From Strobilurus pachycystidiatus (lineage: Eukaryota; Basidiomycota; Agaricomycetes; Agaricales; Physalacriaceae): a stretch of DNA of 64,000 nt. Shown here piece after piece: positions 23,200 to 33,679 of the stretch (position 1 is its first letter; every line of letters starts with the position of its first letter). The notes under the pieces were generated by a model. It was not told the origin of the DNA, did no database searches, and saw only the letters and a list, made by a program, of their open reading frames with translations. The stretch is taken from the NCBI GenBank assembly GCA_019915135.1, contig JAHLMK010000031.1:210721-274720 (forward strand). Direction: 5' to 3'. A program made the position numbers and the translations under genes.

Positions 23200-24261
23200 A
23201 TGGAGCAGGCACCTGAAGACGGGCCACGGCCCCCCAAGCGCCCGCGCTTCTCAGATCAAGATGGCACCCAATACGATACGCAATCCTCCGACTTCTGGTT
23301 CGACGACGGAAACATCATTCTCATCAGCGCACAAAAAACCGCATTCCGCGTCCACCGCGGCATCCTCACGAAGAATTCCGAGTTTTTTCGCGATATGTTT
23401 CAACTCGGTGTCCCGGAGCCTTCTCCCATGGAGAAGGAATGCACCAAGCTTCCGCTGACCGACTCCACTGACGAGTTGAGGCTATTTTTGCATGTTTTTT
23501 ATACCGTCGGGTGGGTACTCGCGTTCTGTCTCCCTACTTGCCTTAACCGGCATCATAGATACTTTTATCCTGGCGCGTCTTCCACTCCCCTCAATCAGCT
23601 CGCGTGTATCCTTCAGCTAGCAACCAAATACCTTTGCCAGTCACTCCGCGCTGACGTGATCCGCCATCTCGAGAGAATTTTCCCCTCTCGCCGCGATCTC
23701 CTCGTGAAGGGGCTGGAACTTCTCTCTGGCAGCCCCCGTGACGTACATCGTCGGCGGCGAGAGGATGCCTTCCTGGCCATTAGCATAGCCAGAGAGAATG
23801 GCATATCTTCCATCCTCCCGGCCGCCTTTTATACGGCCGCGACGGTGAACCCGACACCGCCTCTTCTTTCCCAGCTGTCCCGGGAGGATGAACGCCGCCT
23901 TCTCCTCGGACGCATCAAATTACTCGAAAATGCACACTCAATTGCCTGGGGACATCTCTCTACTAGTGGCTGGCACGATTGTGAAGCTGACGACCCCGAT
24001 CCATGCAGACAGGCTCGCTGGGACGCGCTGCTGTCCATCACAGGTCTGGTACCAGTCACCGGCCTTGGTTGCGGACTCGATCTGTTCTTGCTTCCGGAGA
24101 TACATCAAAGACAGGAATGGCGATTGGATGAGGGGGATGAAGGAGGTCAGATGTGCAGAGGGTGCTACCAGGAATGGAAAAGGGCGGAAATCCATGGCTA
24201 CGATGTTGTGTGGAAAATGATTCCGCGTATGTTTGATCTGGAGCCTTGGCCTAAACAGTAG
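23200..24261 (+). CDS. BTB/POZ-domain protein, copy 2
   Basis: Exons 23200-23510 and 23559-24261 encode 337 aa. The N-terminus is short and charged (MEQAPEDGPRPPKRPRFSDQ). The BTB fold is seen in DFWFDDGNIILISAQKTAF, FRVHRGILTKNSEFFRDMF and the later LACILQLATKYLCQSLRADV. The C-terminal half is specific to this fungal family: RENGISSILPAAFY, and a Cys pair CRGCYQEW before LEPWPKQ at the end. BTB domains dimerise or recruit Cullin-3; here no partner domain is visible, so the role is unknown. The 48 bp intron is a multiple of three and has no stop, so an unspliced message would add 16 residues between VG and YFYPG. It is flanked by a broken copy upstream and an intact one 350 bp downstream, all in the same direction. 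Confidence 0.85.
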   Translation: MEQAPEDGPRPPKRPRFSDQDGTQYDTQSSDFWFDDGNIILISAQKTAFRVHRGILTKNSEFFRDMFQLGVPEPSPMEKECTKLPLTDSTDELRLFLHVFYTVGWVLAFCLPTCLNRHHRYFYPGASSTPLNQLACILQLATKYLCQSLRADVIRHLERIFPSRRDLLVKGLELLSGSPRDVHRRRREDAFLAISIARENGISSILPAAFYTAATVNPTPPLLSQLSREDERRLLLGRIKLLENAHSIAWGHLSTSGWHDCEADDPDPCRQARWDALLSITGLVPVTGLGCGLDLFLLPEIHQRQEWRLDEGDEGGQMCRGCYQEWKRAEIHGYDVVWKMIPRMFDLEPWPKQ

Positions 24262-24608
24262 TTTTTTTCTCTCGTATCGAGGCGGCTGTGATAAGTACAT
24301 CATTTATGTCCTTGGGCACCCTTTTATGCACCTCCCAGTCCGTTTAGCGTGTGCTCTGGTGTATTAGCCAACGAATTCCAGCTTTTGTTTTCGTCTCAAG
24401 CCGGTATCTTCTTGCTTTGCGAGCCCATGAACATGCGTTGTAATCTTCAAGCCTCAAGCGTGTGTTTGCCTCACGACTCTTCGAACGGGTTATTTCTGTT
24501 GCAGATGGCGAGTACAATGAGTCTGACAGTGGCGTCACTGAAACCGCCTTTGGTCTCGTGATCGTGACAGCTCTCTGTCCACGACTACCACCGCGATTTT
24601 ACTTCTAG

Positions 24609-25672
24609 ATGGAGCAAACACCCGACGAACCCCAACGTCCCTCCAAACGCGTGCGCATTTCCGACGATGAAGACTCGCAGCAATACAATACAGAAGACAC
24701 CGACTTCTGGTTCGAGGATGGAAACATCATTCTCATCAGCGCCGCAAAAAGGGCATTTCGCGTCCACCGCGGCGTCCTCACGCGGAATTCCGAGTTCTTT
24801 CGCGACGTGTTCAAGCTCGGAGTACCCACCTTGGAGACGGAGCAGAGACTTGTTTTGACGGACTCCACTGACGATTTGACGCATTTTCTTCACGTTTTGT
24901 ATACCATCGGGTCAGTGGCTTTATCTGGACTGCGCACATCTCTGACAGGGGATTTCTTCCCAGGTATTTCTTTCCGGGTACGACTCGCACGCCCGTCGAT
25001 CACCTCGCGTGCATCCTCCGCATGGCCACAAAATATCTCTGTCAAACCATTCGCGCAGACGTCATTCGCCACCTCGAACACATATTTCCCTCCCGACGCG
25101 ACTTGCTCCTGAAAGGACTCGCACTTGTCCCCGAGCCACTCGGTTCCTGCTCCCCCGGCACCCTACCACTCGGTCGCGAAAGCGCCTTCCTAGCCATACA
25201 AACAGCGAGGGAAAACGACATATCGTCTTTTCTCCCTGCGGCATTTTACGTCGCCGCGACTCTCGAACTCACAGACGAGCGTCTCGAGCATCTGTCCCGC
25301 GAGGATGAGCGCCGGCTCCTCCGCGGCCGCTCGCGCATACAAGGGGAGGTCGGGAGAGTCGCGCAGAAGCATGTGACCACCTACGACTGGGAGGACTGCG
25401 AGTTTGATTCCGATTCATGCCGCCGTGCGTTCATGAGGATCATGGGCAACACTGCGCGCATCTGTGGTCAACCCCACATCGACCTCTTCCTCCACCCATG
25501 TGGGATCTCTGCCGATTATACTGTCTTGACTGAAATGGGCGATGATGACGAGGAGAGAATATGTGCTGAGTGCTTTTCTTGGTGGAAGGACAGAGAGCGC
25601 CTTGCGTATGATCAGCTCTGGGAAGAGATACCTGCACACTTCGAACTAGAGCCTTGGCCGAAGAACAGCTAG
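24609..25672 (+). CDS. BTB/POZ-domain protein, copy 3
   Basis: Exons 24609-24910 and 24964-25672 (53 bp intron, same position and phase as in copy 2) give 336 aa. It is close to copy 2 throughout: DFWFEDGNIILISAAKRAF, VHRGVLTRNSEFFRDVFKLG, MATKYLCQTIRADVIRHLEH, ARENDISSFLPAAFY, LSREDERRLLRGR, CAECFSWWKDRE and the ending LEPWPKNS. The intron is not a multiple of three, so splicing is required, unlike in copy 2. It has no nuclear signal or membrane segment beyond the basic patch PSKRVR near the start. It is most likely a tandem duplicate in a fast-changing BTB family. Confidence 0.88.
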
Positions 25673-25674
25673 TA

Positions 25675-26238
25675 CGCTCTGCTCTTGATTGAACATTGAG
25701 TAATGGTCTCATGCTCCAGAATCGCTCGTGAATGCTCTCATGATAATAACAGCCTCTATTTCTATCAGGTACGTTGTCTTGTATCCTGCTCCTGTACTTG
25801 TGGTTCCTAATTGGCTCAGTACACCGTGTATTTCTTTCGGCATTACTCGTTGTATCTTCTTTCTTTCCACTGCCTTAACTGGTTTTCGTTCGTCTTGTCA
25901 CTATGTATGAGGCGCAGGGGATTTTCGTCGTCCGAAGACTCGTTAGAAACGGGAGAAACAAGATGGGCATGCGATAGTGACCCATAACAGGATAGTCAAG
26001 CAAACTTTCGCGTCCCACAGACCAGTCGGGCCTTCACATACGCTGTAAAATCAACGCGACTAGAAAGGTTTGCGATTCAGCAAGGCCCTTTCCAGAATAC
26101 TGAGATCGTAATCCGACAAATGATTTGAAACAATAGTAGGTGACAGTATGTATAAACACAACAGCAGATCTACGTCGTATCAGTGTATGATGTACAACAA
26201 CAAGAAGCAAGCGAGTATCGTATGATAGGCCGTGATAA
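25675..26238. other. intergenic between convergent BTB copy 3 and ROT1
   Basis: No coding or repeat signal was seen. It holds the two 3' ends. Confidence 0.45.
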
Positions 26239-26240
26239 AA

Positions 26241-27062
26241 TTAGACGTGGAGCACGAGCGCGCTCACCACAGAGATCAGCGCCATGGTCAACGAGGTCGG
26301 GCCCACCATTGTGGCCTGCGCGTCACTCCTCACTCTCAACGGTTCCCCCCTTGCTCCAATCGAGGTGTCCGCGGGCTGAGTCACACTCCTCAACTGCTGT
26401 AGCGGCAGCATATTCGGGCTCGTCGAGTACTGCTTGAACGGCGCATAATACGTGCCGTCAAACTTCTGCATCGTCAGCACGTATCCCTGGTCCGTGCTCT
26501 GCGCGATGGTCCACCAGTTCACGACAATGGTGTCGTTGTTTCCCTCTATGAGGTTGGACACCGCGGCGCAGGACTTCTGGACCTGCTGGTATCCGTCGCC
26601 GTTGGGGAAGAGGAACATGGTGCCGTTGAGCTCGTTGGTGAAGTGCCCGTGCTGCCAGAGGAGGTAGCCGGTTATGCAGGTTGGGTCGGTGGCGTTGGAG
26701 ACGAAGGAATATTGGGCGTATTCGTACCAGCCGTCATCGGTGCTATCGTCACATGGAATTAGTGCCTAGAGAAGGACCAGGAGCGCAGGACCCACAAGGA
26801 GACAGATACGCCCGCGGTGGAGGGGTATGTGAAGCGCTCTTGAGCCGGATTTGCAAAGCCCTGTACGTCGTCAGACTCCAACATCATACGGCCCAGCCAA
26901 GAGAAGACGCACCGGTCCCGTAATGACATGCATAGCGCCCGTGGACCACGTCCCCGTTAGAGAAGTGATGTTGTGCTGGCGGTCGTACACGATGTCCGCG
27001 CCCGTGTTCTGCGCCAGCACGGACGTCGCCAAGCCCAGAAGGGAGAAAAGGGTCGTAATCAT
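26241..27062 (-). CDS. ROT1: Rot1-family ER chaperone
   Basis: Exons 27062-26913, 26860-26796 and 26742-26241 join in frame to 238 aa. A signal peptide is clear (MITTLFSLLGLATSVLAQ). The Rot1 hallmarks follow in order: NITSLTGTWSTGAMHVITGP, GFANPAQERFTYPSTAG, DDGWYEYAQYSFVSNATDP, CITGYLLWQHGHF, VQKSCAAVSNLIEGNNDT, WWTIAQSTDQGYVLTMQKFD, and NMLPLQQLR. A C-terminal hydrophobic stretch (TSLTMALISVVSALVLHV) would anchor it in the ER membrane. Rot1 is needed for folding of glycoproteins and for cell-wall beta-1,6-glucan in yeast. Several N-glycosylation sequons (NIT, NAT, NGT, NDT) are visible. Length and domain order are normal. It is a single housekeeping gene sitting inside the inverted duplication arms. 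Confidence 0.93.
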
Positions 27063-27069
27063 CGAAAAG

Positions 27070-27455
27070 AAAGGAAAGTGCAGGCGCTGGTGATGGGAAA
27101 GAGCAACTCAATACTAACGGCTTGGTTGGCATCTGGTTATCCCACGCTGGCGGTCATGCCCGCGCCGACGGCAGGATAAAATATCTCATCAATTTCTCTC
27201 TGTACAAAAGCGCACTGATTCTAATACACCACAACTGACTCTCTACCAATATTGGGCGGCACGGACGCGTCAAGTACGTGATGCGGATGGATCGCCGACG
27301 ATCGCGTCGGGGCCTATTGGTAATTTCATAGAGCTCTTTCAGGGAACAAGCGGACACCTGCGTAACCGCTGCGTACAATGGTCGCGTCAGGACTTACTAA
27401 CAATAGAGGACACGGTCGCCTTACTTTCGTTATTCATAAAATTCCCCCCACTTTA
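27070..27455. other. intergenic upstream of ROT1
   Basis: It presumably contains the ROT1 promoter; no other feature was seen. Confidence 0.4.
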
Positions 27456-27459
27456 TACT

Positions 27460-30400
27460 CTCGTGCTTGCAGAGACTGGTGTGTACATTTTCGTTCCTCA
27501 GAGTCGTGCCTTGACTAACGTTCGGATGAATGTCCCTATGGCCCGGTTCCATGCTCTTCATAGTGTTGCAAGCTACAACTTGAAGAACATAATACTACAA
27601 GCGAGGAGGAGAGAGCGAGTGAGAGAGTGGAGAGTTAGAGACCGGTCGAACGTCGAGCGCCACATCAAGACATCACCCTATCCATCACAGAACACTAATC
27701 GACTCACATAACGATCGTGCACAATTCCACAGACGCCCTCCAATTGTACGCGCTTATCGAATCTGTTGCACGAAGGTTCGCGGGCCGGACACGCCGCTGT
27801 CCAGAATTGTGCTACTGGTGCAGGTCGTAAGGGAGATTGTATTCTTGATAGCCATCTTCCTGGGGAGGAGAGTGAGAAGGAGGTAGGGTGAGGGAAGGGA
27901 AAGAAGCGAGTGAGAGCGGGAGAGCTGGATACGGGAGGAGTAGGGGGGCGAGGGGCGTTGACGAGGTCCGAGGAAGGGGAGGGAGTGCGATGAGATGAGA
28001 TGGGAGGGGGAGGAGGAACGAGGGAAGAGGCGTCGGTGAGGAGTCTGGAGAGAACAGAGAGAGGAGAGCGTCGAGCGAACGAGGGAGATAAGAGTTGCGG
28101 TATGAGTCGCCTCCGCCCGCGAGAAACGAAATCAAAGAAAATACACGCACCCTATGCTTCTGTCTTCCATTGCTTCGTGGCGCATCTCCGTAGGTTTCGT
28201 CTCTCGGATGTTATTGTGCTTTTGGGGTCGCGTCCGGAGATGATGGGTCGCGTTGAGAGATGATGGCAGAAAGGAAACAAGCGAACGCACGCTGTGCGGC
28301 ACCATTTCCGACGTGTCATGGGCCGGTTCGTGTTCTGTAAATGCGAGGGTAGCAGCTGTCGGTACCTGGGAGGCGTCTGCGAGAGTTGTTTCGATTGGGT
28401 GAAGGTCGAGGAACGGTAGACGGCGGAGGAGGCGGCTTGCTGACAAGACAGTCCCCGTCCTGCCGTCGCCGCGGACATTTGGGGTGATGCGCGGCACAGA
28501 TTGGAATTGGTGGTGGCCTGTGAGAGGAAGCGCACGGGCGTCAGCGTGCTGTGTGTCAGAAAGAATGGACGCCTCTACAGCGGAGATGATTGGAGAATGC
28601 TGTGAGCGACAGCGCAGATAGTATGCGTCGCTCACGCCGCACGGAATGAATGAAGAGAAAACAATATCACGCACCTTGAAGCCTACCTTTGCGTGATAAC
28701 GGCGAAAGCGGGGCAAAAGTTGCCGATGGTGGAGGAAAGGATCAGTGTGACATCAGCGTGTTACATTCTGTCAATCAATCAATACACGGACCCAGGATTG
28801 CCGGAGACAGCGTGGAACACACGCTTCGACACTCCTTGATACCGAACAGTCACAACCACAGAACGACCATGGACAGCAATACTGCAGAACGCAAGCGCGG
28901 TTGGCGCGATCGTCTCTCGTTGAATGTGCGGAGTCGATCGAAGAGCCCTGCTCCTTCCACAGCACTTTCTGAACGCCAATCGGACGATGTCGTCGTCCCT
29001 CCTGCCCAGGCCAAAGGGGAGACAGATAAGAAAGGTTTGCCTCTCTCTCCGTCTTCCAGCAATTGCTGTCTGATATTCAATCAGCACCTTCTGTCTTCTC
29101 TCGCCTCAAATCGAAAATGAAGCGGCCAGCCCGCTCATCTCGCTCTACCAACCCGTCTCCGTCTCCGTCTCACGGCTCTTTGTCAGCCCCGTCTTTCAGT
29201 ACCACCTCTCTCACCCATATTCCGTCTCCGTCTCCCGACCCCGTTCCATCTCCGTCTTCCAACCTTTCTTCTGTTATCCCTATGCTGTCTCCGTCTCCCG
29301 CTTCGAACCATTCGCCTTCTCCGTCTCCCAACCCTATGCTGTCTCCGTCTCCCAACCCTATGCTGCTCTCGTCTCCCAGCCTTTCACGATCTCCGTCTCC
29401 CGTCATCATGCCATCTCCGTCTCCCAACGCTATGTCTCCTCCATCTTCCACCTCGTCGCCGGCTCCGTTGTCCGGCCCTATGCCGTTCTCGTCTCCCATC
29501 CCTTTGCCGATCTCGTCTCCCATCCCCTTGCCATCTGCATCTCCCGCCGCCTCGCCTTCCCCTTCTCCGATCCTCCAACAGCAGACTCCGGGGGGCACAT
29601 TCGCTCCATTGATGCCCGCCTCGCTGTCTCCAGCATCTGCCACTGAATCGTTGCCATCGACCTCTCACCCGGCGCCATCGACCGCTCACCCGGCGTCATC
29701 TACCGCTCACCCGGCGCCATCGAGCGCTGTCCCGGCGCCGTCCGCCAGTCAACCGTCAGTCTCAGACAAAGCCAAAGCGATGCTCCAGAAGCTGGCTAAG
29801 GCAACCAGTGGCGTCATCAACGTCGACAATGCCGCCGTCTGCGTGAACGTCCTTAAAGAGGCGGCTGAGATTGCCGAGAATCTCCCCGTCATCAAGGCAG
29901 TGGCAGGCATTGTTACGCATCTCATCAAAGTTGTGGACGTACGTGGCTCGTTTATTCTTTGCATCGTTGCCTCTGATTCCGTATTAATTCATCTGCAGGA
30001 ATACCAAGAGTGCCGCGAGTCGTGGGCGCGCTTGATGACAGCGCTCGGGACGCTTTCTACATTCATGGCCGTGTTTGCACATGAAGCCCAGATCCAGGAC
30101 CTCCCATCTGACACGTTTGCCGCATTCAAGCCGCTTGAGGACACGCTTGTGGAGATCTTTCTCGCCTGGAGCAAGTTCAACGACAAGAACTTCATTGCCG
30201 TCGGCTTGGATCGCGATGATTTCAAGCAGAGAGGTGACGAACTCACAAACAAGTTGTGGAAGACATTGTATGTCCTCCAGGTAAGCACATATTGGGTTTG
30301 CTGTGCACATGAGTTGATTTTGAGGCCAGAGTAACCAAACTGTGTACGCGCGCATTGACAGTGCACATAACCGAAAGGTACTTGCCAAGATGGATGGGGC

Positions 30401-30550
30401 ACAGGACGAGCAGACCAAGATGATCCGCGACATACATGTGTGGATGAGTACAACAGTGACTTCTTGTCATACTACTCAACCGCTCGGCCTCCTTCCATGC
30501 CCATCTCCCTCAGAGTACTTTGAGGGGCGAGATGACATGCTTCTGCGGCT
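27460..30550. repeat. right arm of the inverted segmental duplication (partner 3957-6915)
   Basis: In reverse it matches the left arm through the X units, the divergent promoter and NLR exons 1-4. The match to copy 1 ends only because copy 1 is cut at 3953. Confidence 0.8.
27812..28720 (-). other. 'X' exon-like units, minus-strand copy, head-to-head with NLR copy 2
   Basis: Read on the minus strand, this repeats the order seen at 5.8-6.6 kb: acceptor CTCACAG, an exon with a PRRRQD-type motif, donor GTGCGTTCGCTTG, a 99 bp-class intron, a short exon, a pyrimidine-rich intron and the end QEYNLPYDLHQ-stop (27812). About 150 bp separates it from the NLR start, so both would share one divergent promoter. 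The product is unknown. Confidence 0.45.
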
Positions 30551-33513
30551 CACAGGCATCTTCTCCTCGCGTGTGGTGACGCTCCTTGGAGGAGAGGCGT
30601 CCTCATCCCGTATGGAGTCTATTCTCAATATGTTTGTCAGAGAATGTGGAATGTGGTATGTAGTGTATTCTCTCAGTGTGCCAAATCTCATTCTTCACGA
30701 CCAGCTTCTCAGGTGTTCACTATGTGAATGCAAGCTCCAAGGAGCGTCTTGAGGCAGATCTCAAGCTGTTCAGTGGTGCAGCTGAACTTGGTCCTGCCCG
30801 CTCTGCTATTTGTTCAAGGCCTGGGCTTCTGCTCATTGTTACCAACATCATGGACAGGAATTTTCTTGCCTGTCTTCCACGCTCTCTTGAGCTTTGCATA
30901 TTATTATGTGGCACAGATCAGACCTTGGAGATGTCTGCGTCACCGGGACAATCCTGGAAGTTGGATGAATCTGTTGATGATGAGGTTATCATTGAACGGG
31001 TGAGAGGAGCACTGGTGGAGCCTGAGAAGAAAAGGCGTGTGGCAACATTGGTGGCAAAAGGTGGCACGGGGAAGACACAGATAGTGACAAAATTTGTAAA
31101 AGAAAATCAAGCAAGGTATGTATGTATTTTCTTTCACTCATTGATTCAGAGCTAATTGTGATTATATAGCTTCTCTGATGTTATCTTTGTCAATGCTAGC
31201 TCAAGTGAAAAACTTACACAGCAAGACAAGATTGTTGCAGAGCAACTTCAACAATCTCTCCACAGCTATTTGAATGGTACTCCAGAGAACTGGCTTGTCA
31301 TCTTTGACAATGCAGATGATCCTGCCCTTGATTTATCACCCTTTCTCCCCTCTTCTAATCATGGCAATGTGATCATTACAAGCCGTAATATTGAGATTTG
31401 TGAGCATGCATCCAAGAATTGTGATATTCTTGTTCATGACCTTGAGCCTGATGCTGCAATTACAATGCTACTTTCACGAGCCAAATCCAATGATTATACA
31501 GCTGCCAGAAACGTTGTTGAGACTTTTGCATATCATGCTTTACCAATTGCCATAGCTGGTGGTTATATTGCTTCTCACACCACTTGCTCTATTACAAGCT
31601 ATCTTAAGCGTTTTAAAGACCGTCGCAAAGAGCTTCTTGACTCTAAAGCACAACAGAGCATAGATCGCTATTCACAAAGTACTCTTGGTGCATTCCTTCT
31701 TAGCTTTGAGCAACTTTCAGATAATGCAAAGCTTATCATGCAGTTGTGCTCTTTCTATCTCTATGCTGATATTCCCATTGCCATGCTTTGCAATGCTGCA
31801 GAGAACTCTTCTGAGCTTGCTCTTTTGGGTGATGAAGCAGTCTCAACAATTGTGATGGATCATTTAGAAAAGTTTGCTCTATGCTCTGTTGATGAAGCAG
31901 TTGATGAGATCATCAAGCTTTCTCTTGGTATATATGCACCGGATAGTGATTTACTTTCATTTCATCCTGTCATTCATGAATGTGTGCTATATACTATAGC
32001 TTTTCCTCATTCTGAAGTGAAGCAGACAGCACTTATTGTATCTAGTCGTGGTATGCCTTGGGATAGCTCATCTACTTCATATGCTCTTCGAAGATATATT
32101 CTTCCACATGCCACACATAGTTGGGAGGACAATATCAGTTTGATATATACATGTGAAGCCTTGGCATTGCTTTATACAGATGCCGGAAAATGGGCTGCAG
32201 AGGAATCACTACGACGACGGATAGTAGATGTCCAAATAAAGATTCTGGGAAAAGACAACCTAAAAACGCTTACTGCGATGACCTATCTTGCAGCTACATA
32301 TCACCACCAAGGGAAATATGCAGAGGCAGAGGTACTTAAGAGAGAGGTGCTTGAAGCAAGTAAGGTGATTCTGGGAAAGCGTCACCCAGGCACGCTTAGT
32401 GCAATGGCCAATCTTGCAAGTACATATCGTCATCAAGGAGAATATGCAGAGGCAGAGGTACTTGGGAGAGAGGTGCTTGAAGCATGCAAGGTGATTCTGG
32501 GAGAGCGTCACCCAGATACGCTGACTGCAATGGCCAATCTTGCAAGTACATATTGTGAACAAGGAAAATATGCAAAGGCAGATGTACTTGAGAAAGAAGT
32601 GCTTGAAGCACGCAAGGTGATTCTGGGAAAGCGTCATCCAGACACGCTTCGTTCAATGGCCAGTCTTGCAAGTACATATAATTATCAAGGGAAATATGCA
32701 GAAGCAGAGATACTTGGAAAAGAGGTGCTTGATGCAAGCAAGGTGATTCTAGGAGTGAGTCACCCAAACACAATTATTGCAATGGGCAATCTTGCAAGTA
32801 CATATTGTCATCAAGGAGAATATGCAGAGGCAGAGGTACTTGAGAGAGAGGTGCTTGAAGCATGCAAGGTGATTCTGGGAGAGCGTCACCCAGATACGCT
32901 GACTGCAATGGCCAATCTTGCAAGTACATATTGTGAACAAGGAAAATATGCAGAGACAGATGTACTTGAGACAGAAGTGCTTGAAGCACGCAAGGTGATT
33001 CTGGGAAAGCGTCATCCAGACACGCTTTGTTCAATGGCCAATCTTGCAAGTACATATAATTATCAAGGGAAATATGCAGAAGCAGAGATACTTGGAAAAG
33101 AGGTGCTTGATGCAAGCAAGGTGATTCTAGGAGTGAGTCACCCAAACACAATTACTGCAATGGGCAATCTTGCAAGTACATATTGTCATCAAGGAGAATA
33201 TGCAGAGGCAGAGGTACTTGAGAGAGAGGTGCTTGAAGCAAGGAAGGTAATTCTGGGAGAGCGTCACCCTGCTACACTTAGGATAATGGCCAATCTTGCA
33301 TTCACATACTATTGTCAAGAAAAATATGCAAAGGCAGAAGTGCTTGAGAAAGAGGTGCTTGAAGGAAGACAGGTGATTCTGGGAGAGAATCACCCCAATA
33401 CGCTTGAGACAATGGCCAATCTTGCAGTTATATACCGTTGTCTGGAAAAATATGCGGATGCAGAAATACTTGAAGCAAGGCAGACGCTCTTACAGACAGA
33501 AACCCCAGATTAG
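28869..33513 (+). CDS. NLR copy 2: tandem NB-ARC plus TPR protein, intact
   Basis: Six exons (28869-29034, 29085-29938, 29999-30280, 30330-30655, 30705-31115, 31170-33513) give 1460 aa. Order: Ser/Pro-rich disordered region with SPSPNPM units (about 60-280); helical bundle (about 285-434, AEIAENLPVIKAVAGIVTHL) resembling MLKL/HeLo-type N-terminal domains; a first NB-ARC-like unit with no usable P-loop (GGEASSSR, about 520); a second NB-ARC with Walker A GGTGKTQ (about 661), Walker B LVIFDNADD (about 721) and VIITSR; winged-helix region; then about 11 kinesin-light-chain-type TPRs of 42 residues (1005-1460, LASTYxxQGKYAEAEVL). By family, ligand sensing by the TPRs would drive NTP-dependent oligomerisation and activate the N-terminal domain. 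The start is conserved in all four copies (MDS/TN..E.KRG). An in-frame upstream ATG at 28689 is less likely. Confidence 0.88.
32413..33168 (+). repeat. higher-order TPR repeat: a 378 bp block present twice in tandem
   Basis: TPR units of 126 bp run without gaps. Units at 32413-32790 (three TPRs) and 32791-33168 (three TPRs) encode nearly the same three-repeat sequence, differing at a few codons. This shows a recent duplication of three repeats at once. The same structure is in NLR copy 4; copy 3 has only about seven TPRs. Confidence 0.85.
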
Positions 33514-33679
33514 GAACAATTTGCAATTACATTGTAAATATATATACTAAAATTTGAATTTGTGCAATGTACTGCTCACATTGGCTAGATAATGAGTCAG
33601 ACAATCTCTACAGGTATGTATTTGTAAATTCATCATGAAAGGTAGGACTAAATACAGCTAACGCTCAAAAACAATAACA

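Noticed and set aside
28689..28868. In-frame upstream ATG of NLR copy 2 (60 extra residues)
   Set aside because: The conserved start in all four copies is the later ATG, and the extra part overlaps the shared promoter motif.
32260..33393. Repeated minus-strand frames of 88-125 codons over the NLR TPRs (also 42500-43129 and 52340-53473)
   Set aside because: They are antisense shadows caused by the 126 bp TPR periodicity; the plus frame has the NLR homology.
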